A stretch of DNA of 64,000 bases from an uncultured Clostridia bacterium (lineage in GTDB: Bacteria > Bacillota > Clostridia > TANB77 > CAG-508): the NCBI GenBank assembly GCA_948805675.1, contig CAQIBN010000008.1, positions 17,729-81,728 on the forward strand. The letters run 5' to 3'. The notes below the pieces were generated by a model. It was not told the DNA's origin. It saw only the letters and a list, made by a program, of their open reading frames with translations, and did not search any database. Position numbers and translations under genes: made by a program. Positions 35,445 to 45,760 of this stretch are shown here, piece after piece (the first letter of the stretch is position 1; each line of letters opens with the position of its first letter).

Positions 35445-37103
35445 TTAAAAATTAGCATTTAACCTTTCATAAATAACAAAATTATTATCTTCATATAAAA
35501 GTTTATAATTATCTTCTCTTGAAATTAATAAATTAAGTTTTGTATTTTTCCCCATTAATACATGTGTAATTCCATATTCTCTAAATTTACTTTCATAAAA
35601 TGTTCCTATATTTGATATATTTAGAAAATCTGAGAAAATATCTCTACCTTCATACTTGTTTTCATTGTTTCTAGTTCCATTAAATTCTGGTGAATATAAA
35701 TCCGCCCTTGAATCTATAAAAACAGGAATTCCTCTATATACTAAATAACTTCCATAATTGTATTCATTATATAATTTTATATTATTTATATCTAAATTTT
35801 CTAAAATAAAATCACACGCTCTTACTGGATAACTATTTTCATCAACAAATTTATCATTCATTTTTGGTTTTAACAATAATAGGCTTATACATAATATTAA
35901 AATTACAGAAATTGCTTGTCCAAAAATCCCAGTCATAAAATCTTCTATTTTTTTATATGTTTTATTATCATATTTATTTATCATCTGTACTACTAATTTC
36001 ACAAATATAAAATTTCCAATTAAAATAAGCATAGAGGTTTGTCTTCTAGACATAAATGATAGTAAAATAAGTCCAATAAGCATAAATAAATCTTTTAATC
36101 TTATTTTTGTATCTGTAAATATTAATATAGCTAAAAACATTGTAATTACAATCATTACATTTTTATTATTTATTAGAACAAGTGGTAAATGTTCACTAAT
36201 ATTTTGAGTAGTATTTCCTTTCATTGTTTTTGCTAAATATGTATATGGTACATCTCCAAGAGGAGTTAGTAATCCTGTAAAAATAGTTATTATAAAAATA
36301 ATAACTATCCATTTTATAGCCATATTTTTATCTAATTTTATTCTATATGGTTTTTCTCTTCTTTTTTGTAGTTTTATTTTATCTTCATTAAGTTCTTCTA
36401 AAAGCTTCTTCTTCTTTTCATTTAACTTTGTTATTTTTTCGTTTTTATTTGTTAGTCGCTCTTTTAATATTATAATTAATATTTTTACTCTAACAAGAAT
36501 ATCTAATTCTATTACAAAACTTATAAACCACTCTGCAATATATGGCAAAAATAATATAAAGTAAAAAGGCCAAACTGCAACATGTACATTTGCAATTAAT
36601 ATTGGAATTATAACAAGTGGGATTAAATATTTTTTCTTTTTAGTATTTGTAAACATCTCTATAAAAAATATTGTTAGTATAAATAATATAAATGTAACTA
36701 ATTGTGCTCTTGCTGTAATAAAATCTTTTAACAAATATAGTACTAATAAAGTTATAACTAACGAAATAAAATTATTTTTACTTAATTTGTTATTTATATA
36801 ATATACTAAAATTCCTAATATACTAGCGAAGACAACTGTTGATATATATATTCCTGCAAAACCCGAAAAACTATATATTAAATATATTATTACATCATAC
36901 AACCAATGTGGATATGTATATGGTAAATTTTCATGCCAAGAAAAATGATCCTGCATATCTATTCCATTTTGAATTATCTCTTCTCCTATCTTTATAGTGT
37001 AATATGTATCATTTTGCATAGTAACTGGTGATATTGCAAATGCCAATAATATAATTAGGCATACAGCTAATATATTGAATTTTATTTTTTTGCTTTTATC
37101 CAT
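35445..37103 (-). CDS. Large polytopic membrane protein, GT-C-like
   Basis: 552 residues with about 11 hydrophobic helices. After the first helix the lumenal segment has NDTYYTIKIGEEIIQNGIDM and DHFSWHENLPYTYPHWLYD, an arrangement (D-x-x-x near helix 1 and a following HWLYD) seen in GT-C type transferases and related membrane proteins. A charged coiled-coil loop (about 212-245) interrupts the helices. The C-terminal soluble part has GIPVFIDSRADLYSPEFNG. The family name is not recalled and the donor is unknown. Upstream of lspA; native codon use. Confidence 0.55.
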   Translation of the reverse strand: MDKSKKIKFNILAVCLIILLAFAISPVTMQNDTYYTIKIGEEIIQNGIDMQDHFSWHENLPYTYPHWLYDVIIYLIYSFSGFAGIYISTVVFASILGILVYYINNKLSKNNFISLVITLLVLYLLKDFITARAQLVTFILFILTIFFIEMFTNTKKKKYLIPLVIIPILIANVHVAVWPFYFILFLPYIAEWFISFVIELDILVRVKILIIILKERLTNKNEKITKLNEKKKKLLEELNEDKIKLQKRREKPYRIKLDKNMAIKWIVIIFIITIFTGLLTPLGDVPYTYLAKTMKGNTTQNISEHLPLVLINNKNVMIVITMFLAILIFTDTKIRLKDLFMLIGLILLSFMSRRQTSMLILIGNFIFVKLVVQMINKYDNKTYKKIEDFMTGIFGQAISVILILCISLLLLKPKMNDKFVDENSYPVRACDFILENLDINNIKLYNEYNYGSYLVYRGIPVFIDSRADLYSPEFNGTRNNENKYEGRDIFSDFLNISNIGTFYESKFREYGITHVLMGKNTKLNLLISREDNYKLLYEDNNFVIYERLNANF

Positions 37104-37552
37104 GTTATTAAACTCCTATATTATTTTTAATAGGTTGATTATATCAAATTTTACCAATAAATAACAAGTATTTTTGGAATATTGATATGTTAATTTTATA
37201 AAATATTAGTGAACAACTACATTATAATAAAATCCATATTACTAGTTAATCGTTTTACATATCATAAGTAGCTCTTAGATGGTCTTATATAATAGATTTA
37301 AAAAGATTGTTAATGAAGGAAATACTTCCTAGATGGCATCTTTGAGATATTAGTACAATTGCATATATTGTAAATAAAAATTGCTTCGAAACCTTCTAAA
37401 CGACATGTCCTAACATAAACAGTGATACTTAATAAAGTATAAATACAAATAATCAAAAAATAACAAGGGTAAATTATTTTGATACATGTAAAATATATGA
37501 AGATTTATTCAAGAAATGAGGACAGTTAAAATAGATTCTTATATATAAAAAG
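37104..37552. other. Intergenic region upstream of the large membrane protein gene
   Basis: About 450 AT-rich bases. No ORF with a ribosome-binding site, no tRNA and no clear repeat were recognised. Confidence 0.5.
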
Positions 37553-37600
37553 GAACCAAGATTTTTAAGTAAAACTAGTTTTACTTAAAAGTCTTGGTTC
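37553..37600 (-). terminator. Terminator of tsf
   Basis: GAACCAAGA pairs with TCTTGGTTC and an inner AAGTAAAACT pairs with AGTTTTACTT, making a long hairpin right after the tsf stop. Confidence 0.85.
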
Positions 37601-37609
37601 TTCTACTAT

Positions 37610-38491
37610 TTATCCATTTATTTGTTTTGCAACTTCTTCTGCGAAGTTTTCTTCTTTTTTCTCGATTCCTTCACCTTTTTCAAATCTTGCAAAACGAACA
37701 ATTTTTGCACCTTTTGATTCAATTAATTGCTTAATTTTCATATCTGGATTTTTTACAAAGTCTTGTTCTACTAGACAAATTTCTCCATAGAATTTTCCAA
37801 TTCTTCCTTGTACCATTTTTTCTGCTATTTCAGCTGGCTTTCCTTCATTCATAGCTTGTGCTTTTAAGATTTCCATTTCTTTTTCTACTCTTTCTGCTGG
37901 TACAGATTCTCTATCTAAAAATTCTGGTTTTGCAGCAGCTATTTGCATACAAACATCTTTTGCAAGTTCACTTGTTCCATTTTCTAATTCAACTAATACA
38001 CCAATTTTTCCTTCACCATGTATGTATTTTTCTACTAAACCTGTTGACTCGAATCTAGCAAATCTCCTTATTGACATATTTTCACCAATTGTTGCTATTT
38101 TGTTTGTTAATACTTCTTGTACTGTTTTATCACCTTCAACAATTGATTTTGCTGAAAGTAACTCTTCTACATTACTTGGATTTGTTAATGCAATTTGTTT
38201 TGCAACATCTGAAACAAAAGACTTAAATTCATCATTTTTTGCAACAAAATCTGTTTCTGCATTTACTTCTACAACAGCTCCTATTTTTCCATCTTCTGAT
38301 ACATAAGCTTCTACTAGTCCTTCTGCTGCTACTCTATCTGATTTTTTTGCAGCTTTTGCAATTCCTCTTTCTCTTAATAATTCAGCTGCTTTTTCCATAT
38401 CACCATCAGTTTCTGTTAAAACTTTTTTGCAGTCCATCATTCCTGCACCTGTTTTTTCTCTTAACTCTTTTACTTGGCTTGCTGTTACCAT
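37610..38491 (-). CDS. tsf: Elongation factor Ts
   Basis: 293 residues. Nucleotide exchange factor for EF-Tu. TASQVKELREKTGAGMMDCK opens the UBA-like domain, with VEVNAETDFVAKNDEF and the C-terminal dimerisation repeat QIAAAKPEFLDRESVP following, ending FAEEVAKQING. Normal length and start. It follows rpsB, but with a 345-base gap and a hairpin between them, so the two may be separately controlled. No CGG codon. Confidence 0.97.
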   Translation of the reverse strand: MVTASQVKELREKTGAGMMDCKKVLTETDGDMEKAAELLRERGIAKAAKKSDRVAAEGLVEAYVSEDGKIGAVVEVNAETDFVAKNDEFKSFVSDVAKQIALTNPSNVEELLSAKSIVEGDKTVQEVLTNKIATIGENMSIRRFARFESTGLVEKYIHGEGKIGVLVELENGTSELAKDVCMQIAAAKPEFLDRESVPAERVEKEMEILKAQAMNEGKPAEIAEKMVQGRIGKFYGEICLVEQDFVKNPDMKIKQLIESKGAKIVRFARFEKGEGIEKKEENFAEEVAKQING

Positions 38492-38683
38492 TTTAATTCC
38501 TCCTTAACTTTGTATTATAAATGAATGTTGCTACCATATAAATATAAGTATAAAAATATTATATGTAATATTTTATATAATTCATATACATTTTGTAAGC
38601 TAACTATCATCATTTTTAAATAATTATACAAATATTTAAAATATTGTACAAATTTAATTACACATTAAATTCTATATAATTTT

Positions 38684-38723
38684 AAAAAAGAAGTAGAGCG
38701 AGAAGAGCTCCACTCCTTTTTTA
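38684..38723 (-). terminator. Hairpin between rpsB and tsf
   Basis: AAAAAAGAAGTAGAGC pairs, using G-U, with GCTCCACTCCTTTTTT. T-rich on both sides. It probably terminates or attenuates rpsB transcription before tsf. Confidence 0.75.
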
Positions 38724-38835
38724 TTTAGGTTTATATAATATAATTTTTATTTTAAATCACTTTTATTATATGTTTCTAAATTATCTCTATATAACTTATA
38801 TTATTTTCTAAATTATTATAAGATAATATTTTATA

Positions 38836-39618
38836 TTATTCTTCTACTGTTTCTTGTGCTACTACTTCTTCTATACTAGTTGGTTGTTCTTCAATATTAG
38901 CATTTTCTTCGTTTTCAGAATCTATTTCTAAAGATTCTCCTTGTCTTCCTTCTATAACAGCATTTGCCATTACATCTGCTATTAATTTAACTGCACGAAT
39001 TGCGTCATCATTTCCAGGTATAGCATAATCTACATCTTCTGGATTACAGTTTGTATCAACTAAACCAACTACTGGTATACCTAATTTTCTAGCTTCTAAT
39101 ATAGCAATTCTTTCTTTTTTAGGATCTACTACAAACATAACTCCTGGCATTTCTTTCATATCTTTAATTCCACCAAGATTTTTTTGTAATTTTTCCATTT
39201 CTTTCTTTAAAAGGATTACTTCTTTTTTAGGTAATACATCAAATGTACCATCTTCTTGCATTGTTTCTAATTCATTTAATCTGTCAATTCTTTTTCTTAT
39301 TGTTCCAAAGTTTGTAAGCATTCCACCTAACCATCTTTGGTCAACATAGTACATTCCAGATTTTTCAGCTGCTTCTTTTACACATTCTTGTGCTTGTTTT
39401 TTAGTTCCTACAAAAAGAACTGTTTTTCCTTCTTCTGCTTGTTCTTTCATAAAGCTATAAGCTTCGTCTAATTTTTTAGATGTCTTTTGTAAATCGATTA
39501 TATGGATACCATTTCTAGCTTGAAATATATATTCAGCCATTTTAGGATCCCATCTTCTTGTTTGATGTCCGAAATGAACACCTGCTTCTAGTAATTGTTT
39601 CATTGCAACTACTGCCAT
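38836..39618 (-). CDS. rpsB: 30S ribosomal protein S2
   Basis: 260 residues. MKQLLEAGVHFGHQTRRWDP, FVGTKKQAQECVKEAAEKSG, YVDQRWLGGMLTNFGTIRKR and VVGLVDTNCNPEDVDYAIPG are standard S2. The C-terminus has the variable acidic tail (EENANIEEQP). GVHFGHQ contains an out-of-frame TTC GGA only. AAGGAGG precedes the ATG. Upstream leader 39619-39770 includes a possible stem-loop around AAAGACTTTTGACC; not proven. Confidence 0.97.
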   Translation of the reverse strand: MAVVAMKQLLEAGVHFGHQTRRWDPKMAEYIFQARNGIHIIDLQKTSKKLDEAYSFMKEQAEEGKTVLFVGTKKQAQECVKEAAEKSGMYYVDQRWLGGMLTNFGTIRKRIDRLNELETMQEDGTFDVLPKKEVILLKKEMEKLQKNLGGIKDMKEMPGVMFVVDPKKERIAILEARKLGIPVVGLVDTNCNPEDVDYAIPGNDDAIRAVKLIADVMANAVIEGRQGESLEIDSENEENANIEEQPTSIEEVVAQETVEE

Positions 39619-39818
39619 TTTTTATTCCTCCTTTTAGTTATTACCTCCATAAAGATTACTAACGTTTAAAAAGACTTTTGACCTTTAGTCTTCAAGCACT
39701 CTTTTTAAGCTCATCTTTATGTGTGTTTTTAACGTTAATTATTTTAACATGAATTAGCCTATAAATCAATACTTTATTTAACTTTTTTTCATTTATGGAC
39801 TAATTTAACTCTAATAAG

Positions 39819-39986
39819 AACAATAATGGGCTGAATTATATTTCATACTTAATTAATTCTATTACATACTACATTTAATTGTTCGTGTGCCAATTTTAAA
39901 AAAATTGTGTACATTTATTTTCTATACTAGGAAATCTCTAGTAGTTAAACTTTTCCCTTTACTAGAATTTTCCTATTATATAAAAT
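39819..39986. repeat. ~170-bp dispersed intergenic repeat, copy 3
   Basis: AACAATAATGGGCTGAATTA at the left, ACATTTAATTGTTCGTGTGC in the middle and ACTAGAATTTTCCTATTATA at the right. The right third can fold: CTAGGAAATCTCTAGTA against TTACTAGAATTTTCCTA. It lies between topA (ends 40208) and rpsB (starts 39618). Confidence 0.78.
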
Positions 39987-40207
39987 AGAAATGCTTTTTA
40001 CACAAAGCACTTCTTCGGATATTTAGCTGTATTTTCTAGCTCTAGCCATTCTATATTTTTGGGCTGAAATATTGTGTATACATACTGTAAGTTCTTCCTC
40101 TTTAGGCTCTATTCATCCACCTTCTTATCATATGCCCAAATCTTAGAAAAACAAGCAGATTTCATTTACACTATAACTTTATATTATATACTTTTATCAA
40201 ATACTAT

Positions 40208-42298
40208 TTACTCTTTTTTAGTCTTTGTCTTTTTTTTCCTTTTAGCTTTTTTACTACTTCTCTTTGCTTTAGGCTTAGCCTCTTCATTTAAAGTTTCATC
40301 TTTTTTCTCTGGCTCCCAAACTTCTCCTACTTTTGGTTTATTCCATGATATATAATTACAAGATTCAGGATTATTTTCACATATATAGTAATTTCTTTTT
40401 CTTTTCGTTTTTCGTACTTGTACTTTACTACCACATACAGGACATGGTACATCAATTGTTTCTACTATAGGCTTTGCATTTTTACATTCAGGAAAACCTG
40501 GACATGCTAAAAACTTTCCATATCTACCATATTTTATTACCATCATTCTTCCACACTTATCACAAGGTACATCTGATACTTCATCTTTTATTTCAACATG
40601 TTCTAAGTCTTTTTCAGCTTTTTCTAGTATTATAGCAAAAGGTTCATAAAAATCCTCAATTATTTTTTTCCACTCAGCTCTTCCTTCTGCAATTTGGTCA
40701 AATTCATCTTCTATTTGTGCTGTAAATTCTACATTTACTATATCTGTAAAATTTTCTGTAAGAAGTTTATTAACTATTTTTCCTAGTTCTGTTGGTTGTA
40801 ATTTTTTTTGTTCTTTTTCTATATATCTTCTTTCTAAAATAGTAGTAATTGTTGGAGAATATGTACTAGGACGTCCTATTCCCTTTTCTTCTAAGGCTTT
40901 AACCAAACTTGCTTCTGTATATCGTGGTGGTGGCTCTGTAAAACTTTGTTTTGTTTCTATTTTTTTATTTATTACTTCTTGTTTTACTTCTAGTTCTGGG
41001 ATATTATTGCTTTCATCCTCTTCTTCTGCTTCTAATGTTTCTACATATAAAGTCATAAAACCTTTAAATTTTAAAGTTTGACCATTTGCTTTAAATATAT
41101 AGTTATTTGTTAAAATATTAACAGATATAGTATCATATATTGCAGATGACATTTGGCTTGCAATAAATCTATTATATATTAATTTATATAATTTATATTG
41201 GTCATTTGTTAATGATTCTTTTATTTTTTCTGGAGTTAAATCTATATAGGTTGGTCTAATTGCTTCATGGGCATCTTGTGAATTATCTTTTGATTTATAA
41301 TATCTATTTTCATAATAGTTTTCTCCATACTCATTTATAATATGTTCTTTTGCAAATTTCCTTGCTTCTTCAGAAATTCTTGTAGAATCTGTTCTCATAT
41401 ATGTAATTAAACCTACTGTACCTTTTCCTTCTACCTTCACCCCTTCATAGAGTCCTTGTGCAACAGACATAGTTTTCTTTAATGTAAATCCAATCTTTCT
41501 TGAAGCTTCTTGTTGCATTGTACTTGTTGTAAATGGTGGACTTGGATTTCTTTTTTTCTGACTCTTTTTTATATCATCTACAATAAATTTACTGTTTTCA
41601 ATATGTTTTAAAATATCATCCACTTCTTCTTTAGTATGCAATTCTATCTTTTTACCATTTTTTCCATAAAATTTTGCTTTAAATGTTTTGTTACTTTTTT
41701 CTTCTAATAAATTAGCATACATATTCCAATATTCTTCTGGTTTAAACTCTTCTATTTCAGTTTCTCTATCTACAATTAATTTTACTGCAACAGATTGAAC
41801 TCTACCAGCAGACAATCCTCTTTTAACTTTTTTCCATAAAATAGGACTTATTTTATATCCAACAATTCTATCTAAAACTCTTCTTGCTTGTTGTGCATCT
41901 GTTAAATTCTTATCTATTTTTCTAGGATTCTTAATAGAAGATTGTACTGTTTCTTTAGTTATTTCATTAAAAGTTACTCTACATACACTTTCTTCTGGTA
42001 TATCCAAAATGTGAGCTAAATGCCAAGCAATTGCTTCACCTTCACGGTCAGGGTCAGTTGCAAGATACACTTTTTTCGCATTTTTAGCTTCTTTTTTTAA
42101 ACTTTTAATTAAATCTCCTTTTCCTCTAATATTAATATATTCAGGTTCAAAATTATGTTCTATATCTACACCTAATTTTGATTTTGGTAAATCTCTTATA
42201 TGCCCCATAGATGCTAATACCTTTGTACTACCGCCTAAAAATTTTTTTATAGTATTTGCTTTAGCAGGTGATTCTACTATAATTAATTTATCTGCCAT
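40208..42298 (-). CDS. topA: DNA topoisomerase I
   Basis: 696 residues. Relaxes negative supercoils. The TOPRIM domain begins KLIIVESPAKANTIKKFLG with DPDREGEAIAWHLAH. The active tyrosine is in GLITYMRTDSTRI, and the helical GRPSTYSPTITTILERRY is typical. Two C-terminal zinc ribbons are visible (CDKCGRMMVIKYGRYGKFLACPGFPEC split here as CDKCG and FPEC, and CPVCGSKV with NPESC). The end is a Lys/Arg-rich tail (KRSSKKAKRKKKTKTKKE). Single gene between two repeat copies. No in-frame CGG in nearly 700 codons. Confidence 0.97.
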   Translation of the reverse strand: MADKLIIVESPAKANTIKKFLGGSTKVLASMGHIRDLPKSKLGVDIEHNFEPEYINIRGKGDLIKSLKKEAKNAKKVYLATDPDREGEAIAWHLAHILDIPEESVCRVTFNEITKETVQSSIKNPRKIDKNLTDAQQARRVLDRIVGYKISPILWKKVKRGLSAGRVQSVAVKLIVDRETEIEEFKPEEYWNMYANLLEEKSNKTFKAKFYGKNGKKIELHTKEEVDDILKHIENSKFIVDDIKKSQKKRNPSPPFTTSTMQQEASRKIGFTLKKTMSVAQGLYEGVKVEGKGTVGLITYMRTDSTRISEEARKFAKEHIINEYGENYYENRYYKSKDNSQDAHEAIRPTYIDLTPEKIKESLTNDQYKLYKLIYNRFIASQMSSAIYDTISVNILTNNYIFKANGQTLKFKGFMTLYVETLEAEEEDESNNIPELEVKQEVINKKIETKQSFTEPPPRYTEASLVKALEEKGIGRPSTYSPTITTILERRYIEKEQKKLQPTELGKIVNKLLTENFTDIVNVEFTAQIEDEFDQIAEGRAEWKKIIEDFYEPFAIILEKAEKDLEHVEIKDEVSDVPCDKCGRMMVIKYGRYGKFLACPGFPECKNAKPIVETIDVPCPVCGSKVQVRKTKRKRNYYICENNPESCNYISWNKPKVGEVWEPEKKDETLNEEAKPKAKRSSKKAKRKKKTKTKKE

Positions 42299-42602
42299 TA
42301 CTATCTCCTTCTTTTTTATAAAACTATACCTATGTATTCTAGACTATATGTAATTTTTTTGCAATAGCTAAATTTAATTTTTTTAAAACTAAATTTCCAC
42401 ACTTACAAATCACAATCTATTGAAAACTACACACTAGTATAATAATGGCTAATAATTTATAAATTTAAACTAATCACTAAATATACACATTTTAACATAT
42501 CTTGAAATTAAATGTTGGCTATAAAACTAATTACTATACTTCCTACTTGCCTTAAGACTGACTTAAATAAGTATATTAATGTGGTAACATTATCCATTAA
42601 AG

Positions 42603-42772
42603 AACAATAGTGGGCTAGATTTATATCCATTTCTTAATTAATACTCTTACTCCCCACATTTAATTGTTAGTGTGCTGATTTTTGAAAAAAAATTGTATAT
42701 AATTATTTATATAATAGAAAATCTCTATATTAGTTATATTTTAATCTACACTAGAACCTTCCTATTATAAAA
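42603..42772. repeat. ~170-bp dispersed intergenic repeat, copy 4
   Basis: AACAATAGTGGGCTAGATTT at the left, ACATTTAATTGTTAGTGTGC in the middle and ACTAGAACCTTCCTATTATA at the right. It lies in the 42299-42828 gap between topA and a small gene. Same orientation as the other three copies. Confidence 0.78.
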
Positions 42773-42828
42773 AACTATATAGATTATAACTGTTTAAAGT
42801 ATGCAATATAATTAATAAACAACTAAAA

Positions 42829-43146
42829 TTACAAAACTTTCATATCTTCTAACACATCGCGAACTGCTATAGGAGTTACTTTATTCCTTTTTAATACCTC
42901 CAATATATTATCTACTTTTTCTTCTGTATCTACAATATTACTAAACTCTTTTGTTTCTACTTTCATATTCTTTCCATCAGTTTGTTTTTTAACAATTTGC
43001 ATTCCATATGATACATTTTTATTGTCTAAATTCAAACAATTTTGTGTTTTATAATATGCTAGATGAATTTTAAATTCACTATCAAATTCATTATAATCAT
43101 TTTTATCGATTATAGTATCTCCATAAAATTCTCTTAAGTTTTTCAT
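42829..43146 (-). CDS. Small DUF6514-like protein
   Basis: 105 residues: MKNLREFYGDTIIDKNDYNE, LAYYKTQNCLNLDNKNVSYG, MQIVKKQTDG and a helical ending VLKRNKVTPIAVRDVLEDM. The YGMQIVKK core and the final V-T-P-x-x-V-x-D-x-L-E-D pattern recall the clostridial DUF6514 family of unknown role; this is from memory. The ATG at 43146 with GAGGTG upstream is preferred over the ORF's first start. Single gene downstream of murG. Confidence 0.6.
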   Translation of the reverse strand: MKNLREFYGDTIIDKNDYNEFDSEFKIHLAYYKTQNCLNLDNKNVSYGMQIVKKQTDGKNMKVETKEFSNIVDTEEKVDNILEVLKRNKVTPIAVRDVLEDMKVL

Positions 43147-43351
43147 TTTATACACCTCATTAGTAAAATATTATGGTGATACTATATATCACTAAATCTT
43201 TTATATCAAGCGTTTTTGTATGCCATAATTTTTGATATTTCTATAGTTTTCGACAAGAATTTGTGATATCTGTTTACTATCGACAACATTTTTAGTGTTT
43301 TTTTGATTTGTAATAATATCTTATTAAAACTGTAAAATGTTTGAAATAAAT

Positions 43352-44468
43352 CTATTTCAAACATTTTTCTATCTCTTCATATATTCTATCTTCAACATTA
43401 TAAATCGCCATTTTCCTAGCGTTTTCTCCCATTTTAACTAAATTATTTCTATCTTTTATCATATCATTAATAGCATATAATAAATTTTCACTATTTAATT
43501 CTTCATTTAAAATTACTTTTGCAGCTCCCTCTTTTTCAAATACTCTTGCATTATCTTCTTGCCTATTAGCAGACATACTTGGTAGTGGGATAAATATTGC
43601 AGGTTTTCCGTGCTAAAGCGATTTCTGTTAATGTCATGGCTCCACTTCTTGATACTATAACATCTGCTAAATTCATAACTTCTTCCATATTATATATGTA
43701 TGGTACTATTTTTACACCATCTATATTGTCAATATTTATATTTTCATGTTCTAGTTTTCCTTTAATTATTTTATACTGTTCTGGACCTGCTGCCCATATA
43801 ATTTGAAAATTACTATATTTCTTATTTTTAATAATATCTATTAGTGCATTATTAATAACCCTTGCACCTTGACTTCCTCCAAAAGCTAATACAATTGGCA
43901 TATTATCTTTTAAATTTAAACTTAATCTCATTTGCACTTTTTGCTCTTCAGTTAGTTTTATTCCTTTCATTTTAGTAGGTGTACCTGTTACAACTACATT
44001 TTTTGCTTTGCTTAATTTCTCTTTTGCTTCTTCAAATCCAACTAAAATTGTATCAACTTTTTTAGATAACATTCTTATTGCAAGTCCTGGGTATGCATTA
44101 CTTTCATGTAATAAAGTAGGAATCTTATTTTTATGTCCTGCAGTAATTACTGCACCACATATATATCCACCTGTTCCAATTACTATATCTGGTTTAAATT
44201 CTTCTACAATTTTCTTAGCTTGAGAAAATCCTTTCATAGTTTTTATAATATTTTTAAAATTTGTTATACTTATACTTTTGCTAAAACCATAGGCTTCTAT
44301 AGTTTTTAATTTATATCCGCTTCTTGGGACTAAGTCATTTTCCAATCCTCTGTTTGTTCCTATAAAAATTATTTCAGCATCTTTATTTTTTTCTTTTATT
44401 TTATTTGCAATTGATAGCCCAGGATTAATATGTCCTGCTGTACCAGCAGCCGCTATAATTACTTTCAT
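43352..44468 (-). CDS. murG: UDP-GlcNAc transferase MurG, one CGG +1 shift
   Basis: Adds GlcNAc to lipid I to form lipid II at the inner face of the membrane. IIAAAGTAGHINPGLSIA (GT-B GTxGH loop), IGTGGYICGAV, LAFGGSQGARVINNAL and VSRSGAMTLTEIALA are all in the first ORF. At 43608-43610 there is GCA-CGG-A after residue 286. Skipping C gives ALAGKPAIFIPLPSMSANRQ and continues to a 371-residue protein, the expected MurG length. Without it the donor-binding domain is truncated. Last gene of the dcw run here; next to ftsW. Confidence 0.93.
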
Positions 44469-44571
44469 ATTATATCTCTCCTATTCATTTATTATTAAAA
44501 TGATGCAAATATAATATCCTTATATTTACATCTTTTATCTTCATATTTTGTTATACTATTACAATTATATT

Positions 44572-45732
44572 CTATACCTTAGAACCTGCTCTTGATATAT
44601 TAAGTAAAATACCACAACTACATAATAAAATTGAAAGTGCTGTTCCTCCATAACTAAAAAACGGTAGTGGCATACCTGTTGTTGGTATAGATGCTGTTAC
44701 AACAGCTATATTTATTATTACTTGAACAGCAACTAAAGCTGTTACACCAACTGCGATTAAACTTCCAAACATGTCTGGTGCCTTCATTGCAATTAGTATT
44801 CCTCTCCATATAAAAATAGCAAATAATATAATTACTACAAAACAACCAACAAAACCTAGTTCTTCTGATAATATTGAAAATATAAAATCATTGTGTGGCT
44901 CTGGTATATATAAAAACTTCTGCTTACTTTCTCCTAATCCTACACCAAATAATCCTCCAGAACCAATAGCATATAGACTTTGTACTACTTGATATCCAGT
45001 ACCTTGTGCGTCAGCCCATGGGTCAAAAAAAGTTGCAATTCTATCTAATCTAAATCCACCTTTTCCTGTCATTTGAAGTATTCCTAATAAACCGAATGCC
45101 TCCGGCTAATTCCGTACTCCTCCACTTGCTACAAAATGTAAAATCCTACATCCTGCCATAAGCATCATTACTGCTGTAATACTTACAATTACTAAAGAAA
45201 CACTAAGGTGATTCTGAACTAAAAATAATATTCCAACAGGAGGAACTAAGAACAAAAATGGTTTCACAAATCCTTTAAAAAAACTTTTTAGGTCATCTTT
45301 ATGGTCAGACAAATATCCTGCATAAAATATAATCAATCCAATTTTTGTAATTTCTGATGGCTGAAATTGTCCAAATCCTAAATTTATCCATCTTGTTGCA
45401 CCTTTTACAGTTCTTCCTATTCCAGGAACAATAACTAATAAAAGTATTGCACACGAAATAAAATAAATCATCCAATAATATTTTTTATAAAATCTATAAT
45501 CAATTTTTGATATTATAAACATTAGTGCAATTCCAAGTACTGCAAATCCTGCTTGTTTTCGTACAAATGCATAACTATCATTTTCAGTTGCAAGTGCAGA
45601 AGGAGCACTTGCAGAAAGAACCATTATAATTCCTAATGATAATAATAAAAGTATAGTTATACATAGCAAAAAATCAAATTGATTATTAACAAATTTTGAT
45701 ACTTTTTTTACTTTATTTGGTCTTTTTTGCAT
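44572..45732 (-). CDS. ftsW: Lipid II polymerase FtsW, three CGG +1 shifts
   Basis: SEDS-family glycosyltransferase of the divisome with about 10 membrane helices. QFDFLLCITILLLLSLGIIM and LSASAPSALATEND open it; RWINLGFGQFQPSEITKI is the conserved SEDS loop; FDPWADAQGTGYQVVQSLYA, HNDFIFSILSEELGFVG and PFFSYGGTAL complete it. Between the two readable halves are CGGs at 45112-45114, 45102-45104 and 45092-45094, exactly 10 bases apart. Skipping each C gives SGGVGISGGIGLLGILQMTG. Three shifts return the overall frame, giving 385 residues. A straight reading meets TAG just after the first CGG. Between mraY and murG. Confidence 0.9.
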
Positions 45733-45760
45733 TTGTAACCTCCTTTTTGGGAATATAATA

